Notes: generated from the letters alone by a model not told the origin. Counted from the stretch's first letter, positions 36,701 through 51,700 are shown. The stretch: 64,000 bases of DNA from Membranipora membranacea (GCA_914767715.1 OU612065.1:28396001-28460000), one strand, 5' to 3'. Program-made: numbers and translations.

Positions 36701-39700
36701 CTAATACACCTTTGAACTGCTTGCGGTTCAGGTACTACTAATAATAACAATATTATGAAAGATAATTTAAAATAATTGAAGAATTATTTCACCACATAAA
36801 TCAATATTCATACAGGCAGGTTTGGTACACTACTAACCACAATTTACTCAACAAAAGTAAAAGTCAATCACACAATTAATCTCAATAGCGATCTCTGCTC
36901 AGGCGCCAGATGCTGTAGGATACACAGAAAATGCACCAAACATGGTGTTGTTTAGCGTTAAATTATTCATTATTACATCTTCCAGCGTGTCAGCAGGAAA
37001 AAACAAAAATGATTACACAATAACCAGGACGGAACTTTTTTGATTTCCTGAAAGGTTTGGTTATTAAAATGAGGGGGTGTTGTGATGGTCTGAATCACAA
37101 GGATGTTATTTGTTTACTGAATCATATGAGATTTTGGTATCCTGAGCTTGTTATTTGAAGCTAAGGATTGTATTACCAAATAAAAGTAATAAACCTCGAT
37201 GTTGGGAAGGCATCGAAAGTTTCTACAGAACAGAACCGGCTGTTATCTTCTGTATCTCTGCTAGAAACTTTGTAAACCTGTTTCTGTGACTCGTGCTCTA
37301 AGTATAGCTCAGTACTGGTTACAACGATTACCAGATCCAGTTTTCGACCGTCAAACAATGGCGATGCGACATTCGTCATGTCAAGCAGAGATAGGTCACA
37401 TAGCCCCCCCATGTCAAAGACCAACGCGATGTTTTGAGTGTGACTGACGCTTTGCGCTCTTAAATTAGCTCTCGGATGAGTAAGCTAACGAATCATGTTG
37501 ATGCAACTCTTGCAAAGTAAGTAAGTCCTCTTACTTGGACATACGCAGTCCAGTCTGCAAACATACTTTTATGATTTCACGGGTCACCTTCATAGTAATC
37601 AGAACACATGTGTGTGTGATTTCAAAATCACACGTATACCAGTCACTATTACACAGATGTCACTTTCCATGATTTTACATCTACATCTATTCTTACCATC
37701 CCCCTGATGGTTTGCGGGTAGAGTCTAAGGCGTTCCCTCACATCCCCCATAGCAGCTTGTCGTCAGCAATAGAGGCGTGTTATGACCAAATGGAATAATG
37801 TCAATATATGTTAGTTTTGCTTACAAATTTATTTAATAAAAGTCTAATCTGGTTGTCATATCAAGACAATATTTGGTTCAACCAACTGCGTTAACCAACA
37901 ATATCCAGTTATATTTGATGTTGCGCCGCTGACGGTTTGTGGGTAGTGTCCTCATATCTCTCATATCAGCTTATTGTTAGCAACAGAGGTGTGTTCTGAC
38001 CAAATGGAAAAACACCTTTATATGTTAGTTTTGCTAACGAATTTATACAATTATTGTCCAATCGGGTTGTCATACAATATCAACAATATCAAGTTATATT
38101 CGCTGTCGCACAGGCCTTATGGAATTTACCAACAGATTAAATTGAGAGTTGAGACATGCCCTTGCAGCAAAATGACGTACAGGGCAATATTATTGCATTG
38201 CCATAACAATGATGAAATAATATAGGTAATAGTGATCTACTATAGCTATATATTTAATACCAAAGCAATGGTACATCTGCATTATTTCATTGTCAATATT
38301 ATTATGAATTTTTCCAGATTATTACATCAATTGTCAAATTGATAGATTTAACTATACATGTATGATGTAGGCTGTGTAGAACATGTGTGTGTGGAGCTGA
38401 TTGTATCTCAACATCTGCCGAAGGTGTATAAATCAGGGTTAATCCACTGTGTGCTCTACACAATATGATATGCTCTGTTTCTGGTAGGTGGCATTAGGAA
38501 CATGGAATTGTCCCCTCTCAATCAACGAAATCATTATCAGATTGTTTCAGGGTATTTTTAGATTTTTAATGGTAAGTTTGACTACCTCCTCAATACAGCT
38601 GAAGTAAAGTAGTCTGGATTTAGGGTTACAGTAGTCTAACACTTAAACTATATCCGACTGTAGAGATCACAGGTTTAATACTGCAATGCTGTAGATTTTG
38701 AGTAGCTATTCATACTTTGACCCTTTGACCCTAGCTTGCTCTTACCCAATAAATCTAGGATGAGCCTAATTGATTAATCATTGGCGGGGCTAATAATTTT
38801 GCTGACTCCAATGGCTGCGTTATGTAATATTGTTTACACTTTTTGTGTGCCCGCCTCCTTTTTTTTATCCTTACTTTTTTTTGCAAGTAATAATGATAAG
38901 CAAGGTTTTTAGGTATGTCATAGCAAGGAGTAATACCTGATACTCCTTGGTCATAACGGCAGAGTTTTTGCCATGCCATCACTATGTCGTTTTTTTTGCT
39001 TACGCATAGGTTCATCATAGATACTTGTTGTTGGGTTTATATTTGACCATGATTCAGCAATGACGTTTATTACCGGATAGAAAGTTCACCAAATGGCCTA
39101 ATATTGTTATGAATATTGAGGTTGTAATCGGAAGTTCCTAAGAAACCAAGCCGCTGCTGTGCTTCACAGATTAAGGCAGAGCAAGGTTGATAATCTCACA
39201 CATGAACAGCTGGGTTCAAAATCCGCCTCGCATCACATGTGGTGACCTGATACTGGAATAAACAGACTGGATACCACAAGCATCATCATTAGGCAACACT
39301 TACACACAACAAATTCTATATACGCACCATCTGGGGCAGAGCTATGAGGCTTTCGTCAAAGTCACCTATAGTTCGCTGACTTATAACTGAATGTTGATCA
39401 GCTCCATCACCGCCAGACATCTACAGAGTATATAGATAAGCATGATATAAGAAAAGTGTGTATGTGAGTGAAGGACAAAGATTTAAACAAGTCGAAACAA
39501 AGAGTTGAAATACAGGATTCCTCCTTGCCTAAGCTAATTGGACTTTTTTTTGGCAGAATTGAAGCAGAGATCATATAAAGAGACTGAGCCACATATAGCT
39601 GGGTACAAAACTCAAATCAGAGTAAAACCAAGTCCATGTTCAGCTGGAGAGATCTTTCACAAGGTTTATGTGCAAAAAACAAAATTGTTAAAGTGTCTAC

Positions 39701-42700
39701 CTGAGCAGTATCTGCCTCAGCTTGATAATTAGAGGCTGCCCAAAACCTAATTTCTCAATGAGAAACCCCAGAAATGTGGTCAGTTTCATAATTTGATGGC
39801 TATTCTCTGATTTATTATTGATAGGTTTATTGATAGATGATCAGGGCATCGGATGTTTCAGCAAGGTGATCAAAAAACCATATGACAGGAAATTTTTGGG
39901 TGTTGCAACCAATATTTGCCTTAGTCATAGTGATTAAGAGACAGGTTTTCTTGTTGTAATAAAGTATTAGGACCATTAGCAAACCAATCATCAAATATGT
40001 ACAAAATGCAACCTTACAACTGAATGTAAATTCCATCCAAACTGGTCATAATAAGTATTATCCACTTGCTACCATATCAAAGCCCCTCTTTTGTGGTTAA
40101 TCTCGGTGCACACGCATATTTCCTAAATTTTTACCATATTAACTTGAAAGTAATTACGTGTCAAAATTATGAAAATCAATTTTTATCAAGAAAAGCCAAT
40201 CAGACAGCCCTGGAAGAGATATCCGCCAGCCGGCTGGTGCAGGCGGCATGGTTTTATCGGCGGCTTGATATTGATTTAGGATTGGTGCCATTAGCACAAT
40301 AAAAATAGAAAGTACATTCATCTTATGCAAAGTTTGATCCTTTTCTTCTTCTGTTCGACTTGATTGGGCTGCGGCAAAGAAGTTCATTCAGAGCATTTCA
40401 AGCCACCGCAGCGACAGTTCTCAAATTATAATGATGATTACAATGCACCGAGTTATGATTATAATTGATGAGGCCTCCCATATATCACAGAGTCTAACAC
40501 TAGGGCACAAACTTCAAAAAAGCTTTCCTCCTCTCTGCGATTTAGTTAGGTTCGATAATGAATTACACTTTCAAAATTTGCTAATTTGACAATTACTGTA
40601 GACGTCCCATTTTTTAATAGTTAAATTAAAGTTTTGTTAGAAGCCTTTACATCATACCGGTAATAATTATGTGGGGGGCCTTGGGTGTGTCAATGAAAAA
40701 AAAGTTATCCATCAAGCATAGACAGATTAAACACTGAAATGCACCGAGAAACACAATATGGCATAAGAGCTTCTAGAAGTGCCGCAACTATCCATCCAAA
40801 CAGACACAAACCTAAACTTAGATCTACAGTGGAATAGTTGACTATAGTGCCAAGTTTAGCTTAATCCAAATTATCAAATTTATTCTTATGCAGAGTTTTT
40901 ACAAACCACAATACCACATAACTGGTCAAAGGATGGAGATGGAGATGTCAATTATTTTTTGAGTAAATTTTAAGCTTATGCAGTCTGGCAGAGATTAAAA
41001 GTTGAAGGCGGTGGATTAAAAATTGGATTTATTTGGTAGGTTCCGTAACATAGATGTGAAACTATTTTTGCACAGGTGTTAGAACTGTATCCATTCTCTA
41101 TTTTATGTAACTTTTGTGGTGTTGTGTGTGGTATTGGTTCGAAGCCAAATTCCTTTTTAATCCAAACATATATCTTGGGAGGCGGTGCAAATCAATGAAT
41201 GCAAAAACCACCAAATTTCTCACATGGTAACCGAAACGCCTTTTCATCCATTACATAATAACTTGAGCAGACTTAACCACAAATATGACTAAGCGGCTAA
41301 ATTTCCTAGTGTCAAGATGTCACTTTTTTTAAGCCGGCTTGGTAATTTTCAGACAATTTTTTTTAGTAAATAAAACACTCAAATATTGAGAGGATGATTA
41401 GCTCATGGCAGATTTTAACCAGCTGCATTTCGCCCCACCGTGTACGCAATTAAATAAAAATTGATTTATAAACCATAAAACAACGCACACAGCCATATGA
41501 GTCACATGTACTTTGGAGACCTTCACAAGGACACATTCCTGACGACAGGACTACGTGATATGACCCCACCACCCCCATGTGGTACTGAACGTCGTTGCTA
41601 TTTTCAGCAGACCTCGCTGGCATGGTATTATTTTCAGCTCAATGTATTTGGTAGCAGGTTTTTAACAATATGTGCAGCAATGCCTACAACTCATAGGATT
41701 GTTCAGCATATCAGTGTACTTAAACGAAATAGGTCACTTTGCAGCCCTTTGCTGGTATTCTCAAAGCAGTTCTTTTTTTTGTTGCATTTAGGCACATTTA
41801 AATGAAAGCAGGGTAGCTCTTTCAATACCTTACAACATAAGGTAATGAATTTGGTGTTACTTCAGCTAATAGATACGTCGTCATCAAGGGCCTAACAGGT
41901 TTAGTGACGTGATGGAAAACTTTGATGTTAAATAAGCACCGTTTCATGATGAAAGATCTCAGAAGAATTGAATGTTAGAGAAAATGCCTAAGGAGAATTA
42001 TCTTGGGGTGTAAGTTTCATACCATGATATATGATGTATATGCATTTATAATATAGGATCTATATATAGATCCTATTAAATTATGATGTTGTGATATATA
42101 TTTATATATCTTACAACATCATGTGATATGATGATGAAAATAGTCTTATCATTAGAAATGACGATTACCCTCTGTCTCTGCTTCCTTATGAGTCGGAATC
42201 TAGGGTATATATATCCTAAGTTACACCAGATAAAAAAGTGTTTATCATTTAAAAAACAATCACCATGGACTGTGTTCAGTTACACAATCAAGTTTATTCC
42301 ATATCCAAGAATAAAGTTTTAGACAGACCAATTTCTTGCTCAAAATAATACCACTTTAGGAGGGTTTTGTCAGCTTAAATGTTCTCATTCTACAGAATCT
42401 GGCCAAAAATTTCACAATAGGAATTGCCCTCCCATGTCTAGACTTGTCAAGGAATTCCCAGAAGATATTGCTAAGACCACATATGTTCTGATATACTGTA
42501 TAACAAATGTCTGTTGGCCCTTGACAACCATCCCCTTACTAACTTTGAGACTACACTACTACCATGAGGAACTATTTTGAGATCATTCAGATATCTCTTG
42601 GTCACATGACCAGTTTGAGTATTTCTCGGTCACATGATCAGTTTTGAGTATCTCTCGGTCACATGACCGGTTTGAGTATCTCTTGGTCACATGACCAGTT

Positions 42701-45700
42701 TGAATATCTCTTGGTCACATGACCAGTTTTGAGTATCTCTCGGTCACATGACCGGTTTGAGTATCTCTTGGTCACATGACCAGTTTGAATATCTCTTGGT
42801 CACATGACCAGTTTGAGTAACTCTTGGTCACATGACCAGTTTGAATCTCTCAGGTAATATTGTTGATACAGAATTAATATGACTCTTACATTAGGACAGA
42901 AGTTATCGACATCGTTCTGATTGAAATAGTTATAATCATCCGAGTCATCTTCTCCTGCGCTCACATCTTGTATACCCTCATCGGCCTGCTTCTGTACAAC
43001 CTGACAAATAAATCAAGCAGAATAAAATAGTCAATATTTGAGATGGAATTAAGGCAGGACAAAATAAGGCAGAGCACAAGCTTTGAGCTAGTATCTTATG
43101 ATCCAACGATTGACTTCGATAAGTGATACGGTATGTTTCTAGTGTGAATAGATTTTATCGTCAGTTACTGTACCAAATATATCAGAACGATCTCTCCGTG
43201 TATCTATTCCATTACTCCTATTATTTTTAAATTATGATAATAAGTCTCAGGGGGTCAGATTGTAGCTCCTTGGGATTACTCAGTAAGTAGTGAACTAAGT
43301 GAGTGAGGGATTTCTCACAAATCTATCTGAATTATTGAGTTAATATAAATCTCTAAATACTTTCGATGACATTCCTTGAAGCTCTGTGAATTTTGCAATA
43401 GACAGTTTTCTGAGCTCTGATTTAAGCCTCAATTCGGAGTTGTCCTCTCTCCAGCTAGGTACTTTTAACCCACACCGCATTGGAAAAACGTACTGAAAAG
43501 AGGGTTATCTTGATAACCGCTTATAATAGGATAAAAATTATTTTTGATCCAGAATCTGAATCATTGAAATCTCATCTGGACATAGTTTGGGAAATAATTT
43601 AAGTATTTGGATAGTCAATTATAGCATTCTCTGCCTGTTTTGCGGACAATTTGGCAGAATTTTTCATGAGTTTTGTCACTAAAATTAGGATTTATCAACA
43701 TTCAAGCCACCAATGATTTGGAAACCCTGTCTCACTGTTTCAATGGTGCAGACTCTGAATCATAACTAATTTTTATCCTAACATAAGCGGTTTTCAAGAT
43801 AACCCTCTTTCAGCATGTTTTTTCCTATGCGGTGTGGGTTAAAAGTACCAAACTGGAGAGAGGACAACTCCGAATCGAGGCATAAATAAGAGCTCAGAAA
43901 ACTGTCTATTCCACTCTCACTAATGTATCACACTGATAATGATTTTTCAGTAGATATTGAGAGGGGTACACTATGAACCACCCGCTAAAACTAAATAATT
44001 TGTTTGAGATTTCCGCAAAGTGTAATATTTTTACGTCTACAGGGATAGTCTTTCCTCATAGTTCTTCATCAAGAACAGCACTAAAAGTAAAGAGCCTCTT
44101 AAGGTGACAAAAGGGGAGCGTTTCAGATGGAAAGTATGAGGACATTGTACATCTAAATTGAAAAATCAGAGAACCCCGGCTGAATATTAACGTAGTTTAG
44201 ATATGATATGATCACTGATAAGACCTAAAAACGGCCTGGTCTCACACATTTATCATGCATCCGAAGGAGTTCCGGTGCATCTCAAACGCTTTTAACCAAG
44301 GTGCCCACTCTTCTTATTTTTACGGACCTCTATTATTATCCGTAGGGCCTACTCATTTTTGCGATAGAATGAATTTTATTAAGAAAAGCACAGTCGAATC
44401 ATCTATGCGTACGCATCAAAGTAAAAGCGTACAACCCGTGCAAAAAGCTGTAACACATATATACCTAATTACACACCACCCAATATTGTCTTGTTAAGAT
44501 TCGACAAGGAACTGCAGGTATAATAACCAACTACCAGCACTACCACCATCAGACCTTTGGTGATCGACTATCTTCCAGCTATTACCGATCGTCTGTTGTA
44601 GAAGGGTCAAACTGGTCAAAACAGGGTCTCTATGTAACTTTCTCACTCACTCAAAATGATGCTTTCAAAGGGTATTGTGGTATAAAAATTAAGGCTGGTT
44701 CACATTGCCCCAGATGACACTGGGATGCCATCCCAGATGCTTATCCCAGATGGTCACAGTCTTATGTTCACATTATAAAATTCATCCCAGACTAGCAGTT
44801 AGGTTTTTGTCTGGGATAGTGCTGGGATGATGTTCACATTGTTTAGGATCGTCCCAGATCGACCCAGATCATCCAAATGTCTGGTTCACATAGCACCCAG
44901 ATGCAAAATGAGTCTGGGTCCGTCTGGGATAGCATCGGGAAAGTTTGACGCTTACTAATTTTCCCAATACGGTCCTAGACGGACCCAGACAGTCTGGGAT
45001 TGTGTCATTTTCATGTTCACATTGACTGGGATGGCTATCTGGGATGGTTGTCTGGGACAATGTGCACCAGCCATTACTATTGCTATTGTTTACATTTGAG
45101 AAACAATATGCGTTCCCTAAAATAATATTTTTGTTTGTTGGTTTGTCAGGATAATAAATTTTTTCCAACTTAGGAGTCAGCCCCGCCAGCTTTTCGGTGG
45201 ACAACATGCTGTGGTGAATGCACACTTTTCAATTAAACTTGCTTGCATCACTAATTACATATCGCTATAATTTTCTAATGAATGATATTAAAGTGATTGT
45301 GAAGGAATCAGGTTTTCGGTATCATTCTTGAGTTCTCAGTCTAATGTAGAAAACTGCTTCATTAACAACATATGGCCCAGTTTCAACTCATTTTCACTCA
45401 AAGTTGGGATTGGAAGGCATACTGACTCTCGTGATCTGACTGGGCATGTAGATCACTGATAAACTAGGCTATCATTACCACAAAGAGAATGTCGTAAGGG
45501 TAAGTATGTATTATGCGTGACTTGAATTTGCGCATGTGCAAGAACAATGAGTTTAGTCTGGGTTCTAATTGCAATTTTGGTCTGGGGAGATAGGACACCC
45601 CCTGCATAAATTGCCAGTCAACTTTAGCTAATAGTGACAATAGAAGATAACTCTTTCTAACAATTCCGCACGCATTTGTGAGTGTGCCACCAGAGCAGGT

Positions 45701-48700
45701 AGCCAATCAGATGGCTTCGGAATTCCGAGGCTCAATTTTGCAGAGATCAGCTCATGCCCAGAGCTGAGCATGCGCAGAATGATTGGAAGGTACTAAAAAG
45801 GCATTATTTTGTATATACTATCTTCGAAATATAACCTTGTTAGTACCTTCACATCTCAACTTAGAGTGAAAATGAGTTGAAACTGGGCAATATGTTGTTT
45901 GAACATTATAGCAGTTTTCTAAATTAGGCTGAAATTCCAAAATGATATAGAAAACATGGTTCCTTCACAATCACTTTAAAAGCACACTAATTTCATGACA
46001 GTAGGTGATGAGTACGAGATACGATAAGAGTGGATGGGTACGCAGAGAGCTGGAGAGAGATATCTTACAAATACAGAGCTACGGGTGAACAGTCTCAACA
46101 GGTTTCTGCTGTCATAGTGTAGATCCTCCGGTAAATTCAGTGTTTGCTTCTTATATCTATAAAAGTATACCCAACATTAACACATAGTATCCCACAATGC
46201 AACTTGTGGAGAACATTCCACAATGCAACTTATAGATAACATCGCCCATAATGCAACGGGAACAGAGCTCATTGTTCTAGGAGTGTTTATTGAACTCCTG
46301 TAATCATGCGTGGTGTCAGCACCGATAACGATCCCATAACAGGAATCGGATACTTGGTATTGTTGAGATCATGTGACAGGAAGAATATTATCGTTATTGA
46401 AATCAACACAGAAGGGCAATGGACGGAAGTTAATGTCCAATCCACACACGATTAAGGTAAATTGGAAGGAATTTTTCAAATACTTAAACCTGGTAACACA
46501 GATAGATTGGTCCCTGGCCTGGTACCACACATTATCTCATCCTGTGGGGTGGAGCAAATCTTTAAGCGAAACATTGAAAAGAAAGGTTGCTGTTAGAGAT
46601 CATTTGGCACCCTTATGAACACCAAAAAACTATAGAGCAACATTCGAAGGTCCGCATTACATGGTGAAGTAAGAAAACAACTGACAAGCAAAATAAAATT
46701 TTGGACATAAACAGTCTTTCTTCATCTAGTTTAAGAAACATCCTCAAGTAAATTTTGCTTTGATTCCACTGCAGAACCAACCACTAAGGTGAATGAAGGT
46801 GCTGTCAAAAGGAAACAGGCCATTGTGTCTGTAATACTTCAATATATAGTTTGGCATTCTGGAGGGTACCACATGATCTCTTAGCACAGTCTTCAGTATT
46901 CCTATGATGTGTCTGTTTCAAACTGATATTTAGCAGCTATCGCTTAAACTTATATTTCGCCATGTTTGTGAAATAATCTTTGCTCAATGAGACAGCAACT
47001 TTTCGCTCAACTGAGTCAAGAGAGAAGTCTCACATTTAACTAAGTCGGTCACATATTTGTTAATGGAAGCCACGGCTTAACTCTAGATTAATTTGATTCC
47101 AGCTCTTGTTAAATAACTTCACCTTTCAAGTGTAGTTTTAGTCACCGTAGTCGCTGCACGCGTCTTTTTGAACTTTTTCTCAAAGTCAAGATCGGCTTCA
47201 AAATCTATGGTGAACTGTACTTTATCAGTGGCAGCTTTTTTCGCTTTGCTTGCTGTGTTGTCATCAGCTATAAGAAAGATAAAATATAAATAACAGAAAC
47301 TATAGTTTTATGTATCAGACACAATTACATTGGGACTGCTGAATCATAAACCATTGTTCTGCAGATTTATGATCCGCTTATATCATCTAGACAAATGTCA
47401 AAATTTATATGTTTAAACTTATCCATCAATTTCTAATTTATCAATAATTCAACAGAAAGGGATATCCTGCTATATGTAATAATCGTTTAATTTCAGTAAA
47501 GTGCCCATGTCAAAAATAAACTTGACTCCCTTTTGGTCATCATAAAAATCCCCAGAGCGTGCCACCTACATCCCGAAGAAGAACATCTGCAACACTTAAT
47601 GGTCACTGAGTGATATTTATAAGCATATTTAATATAATATTTTGTCATTAACACAGATCCTTGTTGAATTTTTGACAACTATTTCGCTCCATACCTAAAC
47701 CATCAAAAATAAAATGGCAATGACCCAGCAAAATTTTACAGACCGAATTAGGGGGTATTGGAGCAGAGGCTTTCTGTCCCACAGGGATTGATGGTACTAA
47801 CTAAGATGTGGATACGGTAATACTTTGATGCTGAATAAGCTTGTATTGGTCTGAATATTTCAGAAAATGAAATACTGAATTTATTGTTTTAAACTTAGTC
47901 TTTACTAGTATACGCATCAAGACGTTCCGCAGTGAAGTTTTCAGCAGTGAACAGAACACAATATCAGCTACAAATTGGCTCGGATAGAATTTTATCTAGA
48001 GCTCATTCAGCTCTCCCAATTCTGAGGTCTGGTTCCGCCACTGTGACATTGATCAAGATCATTCTCGTGCAACAATGGAGCAAGAGTTTATTTATAACAG
48101 TTACTAACAGTATAACGAGAGCATACCTTAGTTGACCTGATATTTGGCACGCAATTATTTTGCAATTATTGGCTCAAGAGTTGTCTCTACATGCCAAAAT
48201 GTTTTGGTGAATATTGCCATGAATTGGACGGAATCGTCAGTGTGAAAGATTCATTTCAGCTGTTTCCTGACTTTTTATAAGATTTTTTCCCAGCCTTAAT
48301 TCACCGAAAGGCAAGAGCACAGATTAATCAAGAATATAATTAAATAACTCCATACCTGATCTCTTTGAACCTGAAATAGAGAGAAAAGAGGCATAACGAA
48401 GCTGCAATCAAATCAGACATGACCATACACTTGTGGGGAATTCGATTAATTTGAGGACAACAACTGAAAACTACAAGAATAATAACGACAATGATAAAAA
48501 CGAAATCTAATAATGCAAATCATTGTGTGGTTTGTGTGGTACAAACATCTTAGAAGAAAAGCCTAGAGCCAATTTGACATGCTAAATCTCATCTTCGCTA
48601 ACTGGTAAACAATATTTACAATATCAGCAGTGGAATGAAATCAAAATTTACTTGAGGATATTTCCAAAACAAATAATATGCCTATGGACTGTAGTTTAGT

Positions 48701-51700
48701 GAACTTTCTCGGAATAAGGTTTTTTGCTCATACAGGGCTACCAAATTAAATTTCGGAAGTATCATATGAAGAACTGCTGAATAACATTGGAATATTACAC
48801 CGATTATATCACACTGTTAGTACAATGTCTACCCACATCCCTACATATTACTTAGTTATCAAATTAACATCTTGTTCATTTTCCTTAGAAGCTAATTTAC
48901 TACCGTTGTACATGTCACAAGTTTGAAAGGTGTTGGCAGCACCAGGAAACACACTGCATGACACTGATCAGCTGACAGCAATCACATTTGGAAATACCCC
49001 AAACAGGAAACCAGGTGGAATCAACATTAGTCCTTGGTTCTGTCAGCATATCTTGGTAATTAAGAGCTGGGATGGTGAACGTGGGTGGGTTTCTTGCCCG
49101 AAGGGTACAGAATTTCCATGGGTAAAATTTCCTTAGCAGTTTGGAATACTTTTCAGGGAGATGCATTGTGATACAGAGGTCAAATACTTCTCTGCCATCA
49201 TTAAACCCTAATATTTTACAGAAATTAATGGGCTTAGAAATTGCTGCTCCCACTTGTTTGGTTATTAGGCATCTTAGGAAACAAAACTTATTGGAAAACT
49301 GAATAACAAACAGAGAACTATCTGTTGTTGCATTGCTCCAAATACTCATGGGTTCCTGATTGTGGTAATAATGAAAACCGATATTACCCGAGTAACAAAT
49401 TTATGAATCCACCCGACAATAATTTCAAATTCCAACAAAAAAAAAGGTCCCTTATTTTTTTATTATTAATAATTAATTGATTGTTCAAGTTTTGGTCAGC
49501 CATAGCTTGGAAATAAGAATTACCGGGCTGTGGGTGTCTGCTTGCTTTCCAGTGGCTCGGTCCGGCCCACATGTTCTTTATCCTTCCAAAGAAAGAGTAA
49601 TCGCTCGAGTCTCCAGAAACCATCGATAACAAGCTGTGAAAGGTGCCATCACTGAAATACGAGATATAAACTGAAATGTATGGGCATACCTTAGTTTAGT
49701 TTCAGTTGAGGAAGTTAGTTTTCACTAGCATTGAAGCTTGGTAATTTTTAGAAAAATCTCACAGACTCCATTACTTTTCTTTGTTTTAAAACTAGCCAAC
49801 TGGTCCAAGAGAAAATGCTAACTGAGGGTCTCATGACAGTACTAAATTTTCTCATAAGGTAGAGATGTGTGTTGTTGTGAGTCAAAGCGTGTATTGCCAA
49901 ATATCGTAAACATGGAATACAAGTTTAATGAATAATACATTTGACAGACGTAATAATACTTATTCTTATATCCTCGGCCCAGGGTTAACACCCCAAGCCT
50001 TAATATCTGGATCGACACACAACATGTTTACTAACATCAAAGCTTAGGTAGTGATATTGGAAGTGTAAGAGTTTGTGAATCTTGAGGTGAGTCAAAATAA
50101 AATAGGGCAGTTCACTCAGGAGAGTTTTATAACAATGTCAAAACAAAATGAATGAATTTTTTTAATGGAATCGCTAAAATCCTATCAACAGTTAAATGGT
50201 ACATGAGGGGACAACTCTCAGAATTTATCATCTGGAAGAAAAAAATCATGGCACAAACATATCACGAGAAGACAACTTTGTGCGAAATCGCGAATTATTC
50301 ATTCTCATGAAACTTTTTGTCCTGTAGGGTAGACATATCGACAAGCTTAAACTTGTTAGGTAAGCCTGAGTGTGTAAGAAAATGTGTGGATATATTGAAA
50401 TGAGTTTGCACAGGGAAACCCTAGGTAGGTCAGGGTAAAGGACATGAGACTTTAGTAGTTGTCTTACGTAGTCACATGGGACACTGTTCCCTGATGTGAT
50501 GACTTGCCGATATAGTCAATAAACTCTGAGCCTTTTTCATCACCATCACCCATATTGAGGTCATCCATTCCTAAATGATGTATGAAGAAAGTCAATTAAA
50601 ATGAGAAACCCTTCATATTTGCGTCAATATATATATCGTGCTTGCATTGTCCCGAATGAACCCAACCAAGAAACGTAGGTGTTTGTAAAATGAAGAGATA
50701 GTCATCACCAGTTAATGGTAGATTCCGGAGAGCGTTAATGCTTAAGAAATTCACAAGTTGACTACTAATGAGAGTACTTTAACTGCGCGATGACTCCGAT
50801 ATTTAACACAATTGTTGGCCTTTTGTTGACAAGAAAGTGTCAGTAGGGGAGCGAATAAGTCGGACAAAATATATATTTGACCTATTCGTGGCAGGATGGT
50901 TTGATCGAGCATTAACACCTAGCTCAACTGTCAATATATTGTAGGGTGCCAATATGTTGTAGGAGAACAATAAATGTTCGAGAAAAGTGTTTAATACCGT
51001 CGTCGTTTCCGTCGCCGTTTGACATGTTGCCTACGTCAGCACCATAAGCTGCCGCGTCCTCCTCAGGGGGCTGATGAAATGACACCTCTCTCTCAGGGTC
51101 AAATCTCAGGTCATCATCCCGAGAATTCAGAGCTTCAAATATAGGGTGCTACAAAACAAACATCGATAAGTCAAGAAGCGTCACATTACCCTCTGTCACA
51201 TGGCCAAAGATTATGGCAGTTGCTTCCCCTTTGTTTTTGGAGATAACTCCTCAGTGTTATTTTATTTAATTATTTTAACACTTTTATTGGCAGTCCAACA
51301 TTATTGTGTTTGAACTTTTTTAAATTGCCTCATAAATTTGAAAAAGCAAGAGTACTTTAGAATTTAAATAAATGATTATTAGAGAAGTCCTTGCTGAGGA
51401 ATATTTCATATTTTATGACAATTATGTTATGACCTTTTTGTACCAAAGTAAGACCGGATTATAATAATAAATATATTTTTATACTGTTTCATTTATGGGG
51501 ATTTACTCAAAATTTAATAAGAATGCATATTTATTTAGATTTTAAGCGCCTGAGAAGCCGAATAATAATGCACATCAAATCGCCATTAGCCAGTATTTGC
51601 TAAGCTCACACAATTATTGTTTTAACCACAATTCAAGTTTTGACAGGAGTTAGGAGTTGGCAGCGGGCACGGAACCTGGAAATTGCTTGTGACATAATAA

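Noticed and set aside
39195-39240. GGTTCAAAATCC as a tRNA or SINE B box
   Set aside because: The B box is imperfect and the upstream A box is not convincing; at most an old SINE remnant.
42598-42850. CRISPR-like repeat array
   Set aside because: The repeats are contiguous with no unique spacers and sit in a eukaryotic intron; it is a minisatellite.
44869-45225. 118-codon open frame on the minus strand
   Set aside because: It runs through the MITE at 44693-45072 and reflects its repeated words rather than a gene.
48915-49349. 144-codon open frame on the minus strand inside an NCAPH intron
   Set aside because: It ends between exons that already join in phase and match NCAPH; no family recognised, though a degraded repeat-derived frame cannot be excluded.
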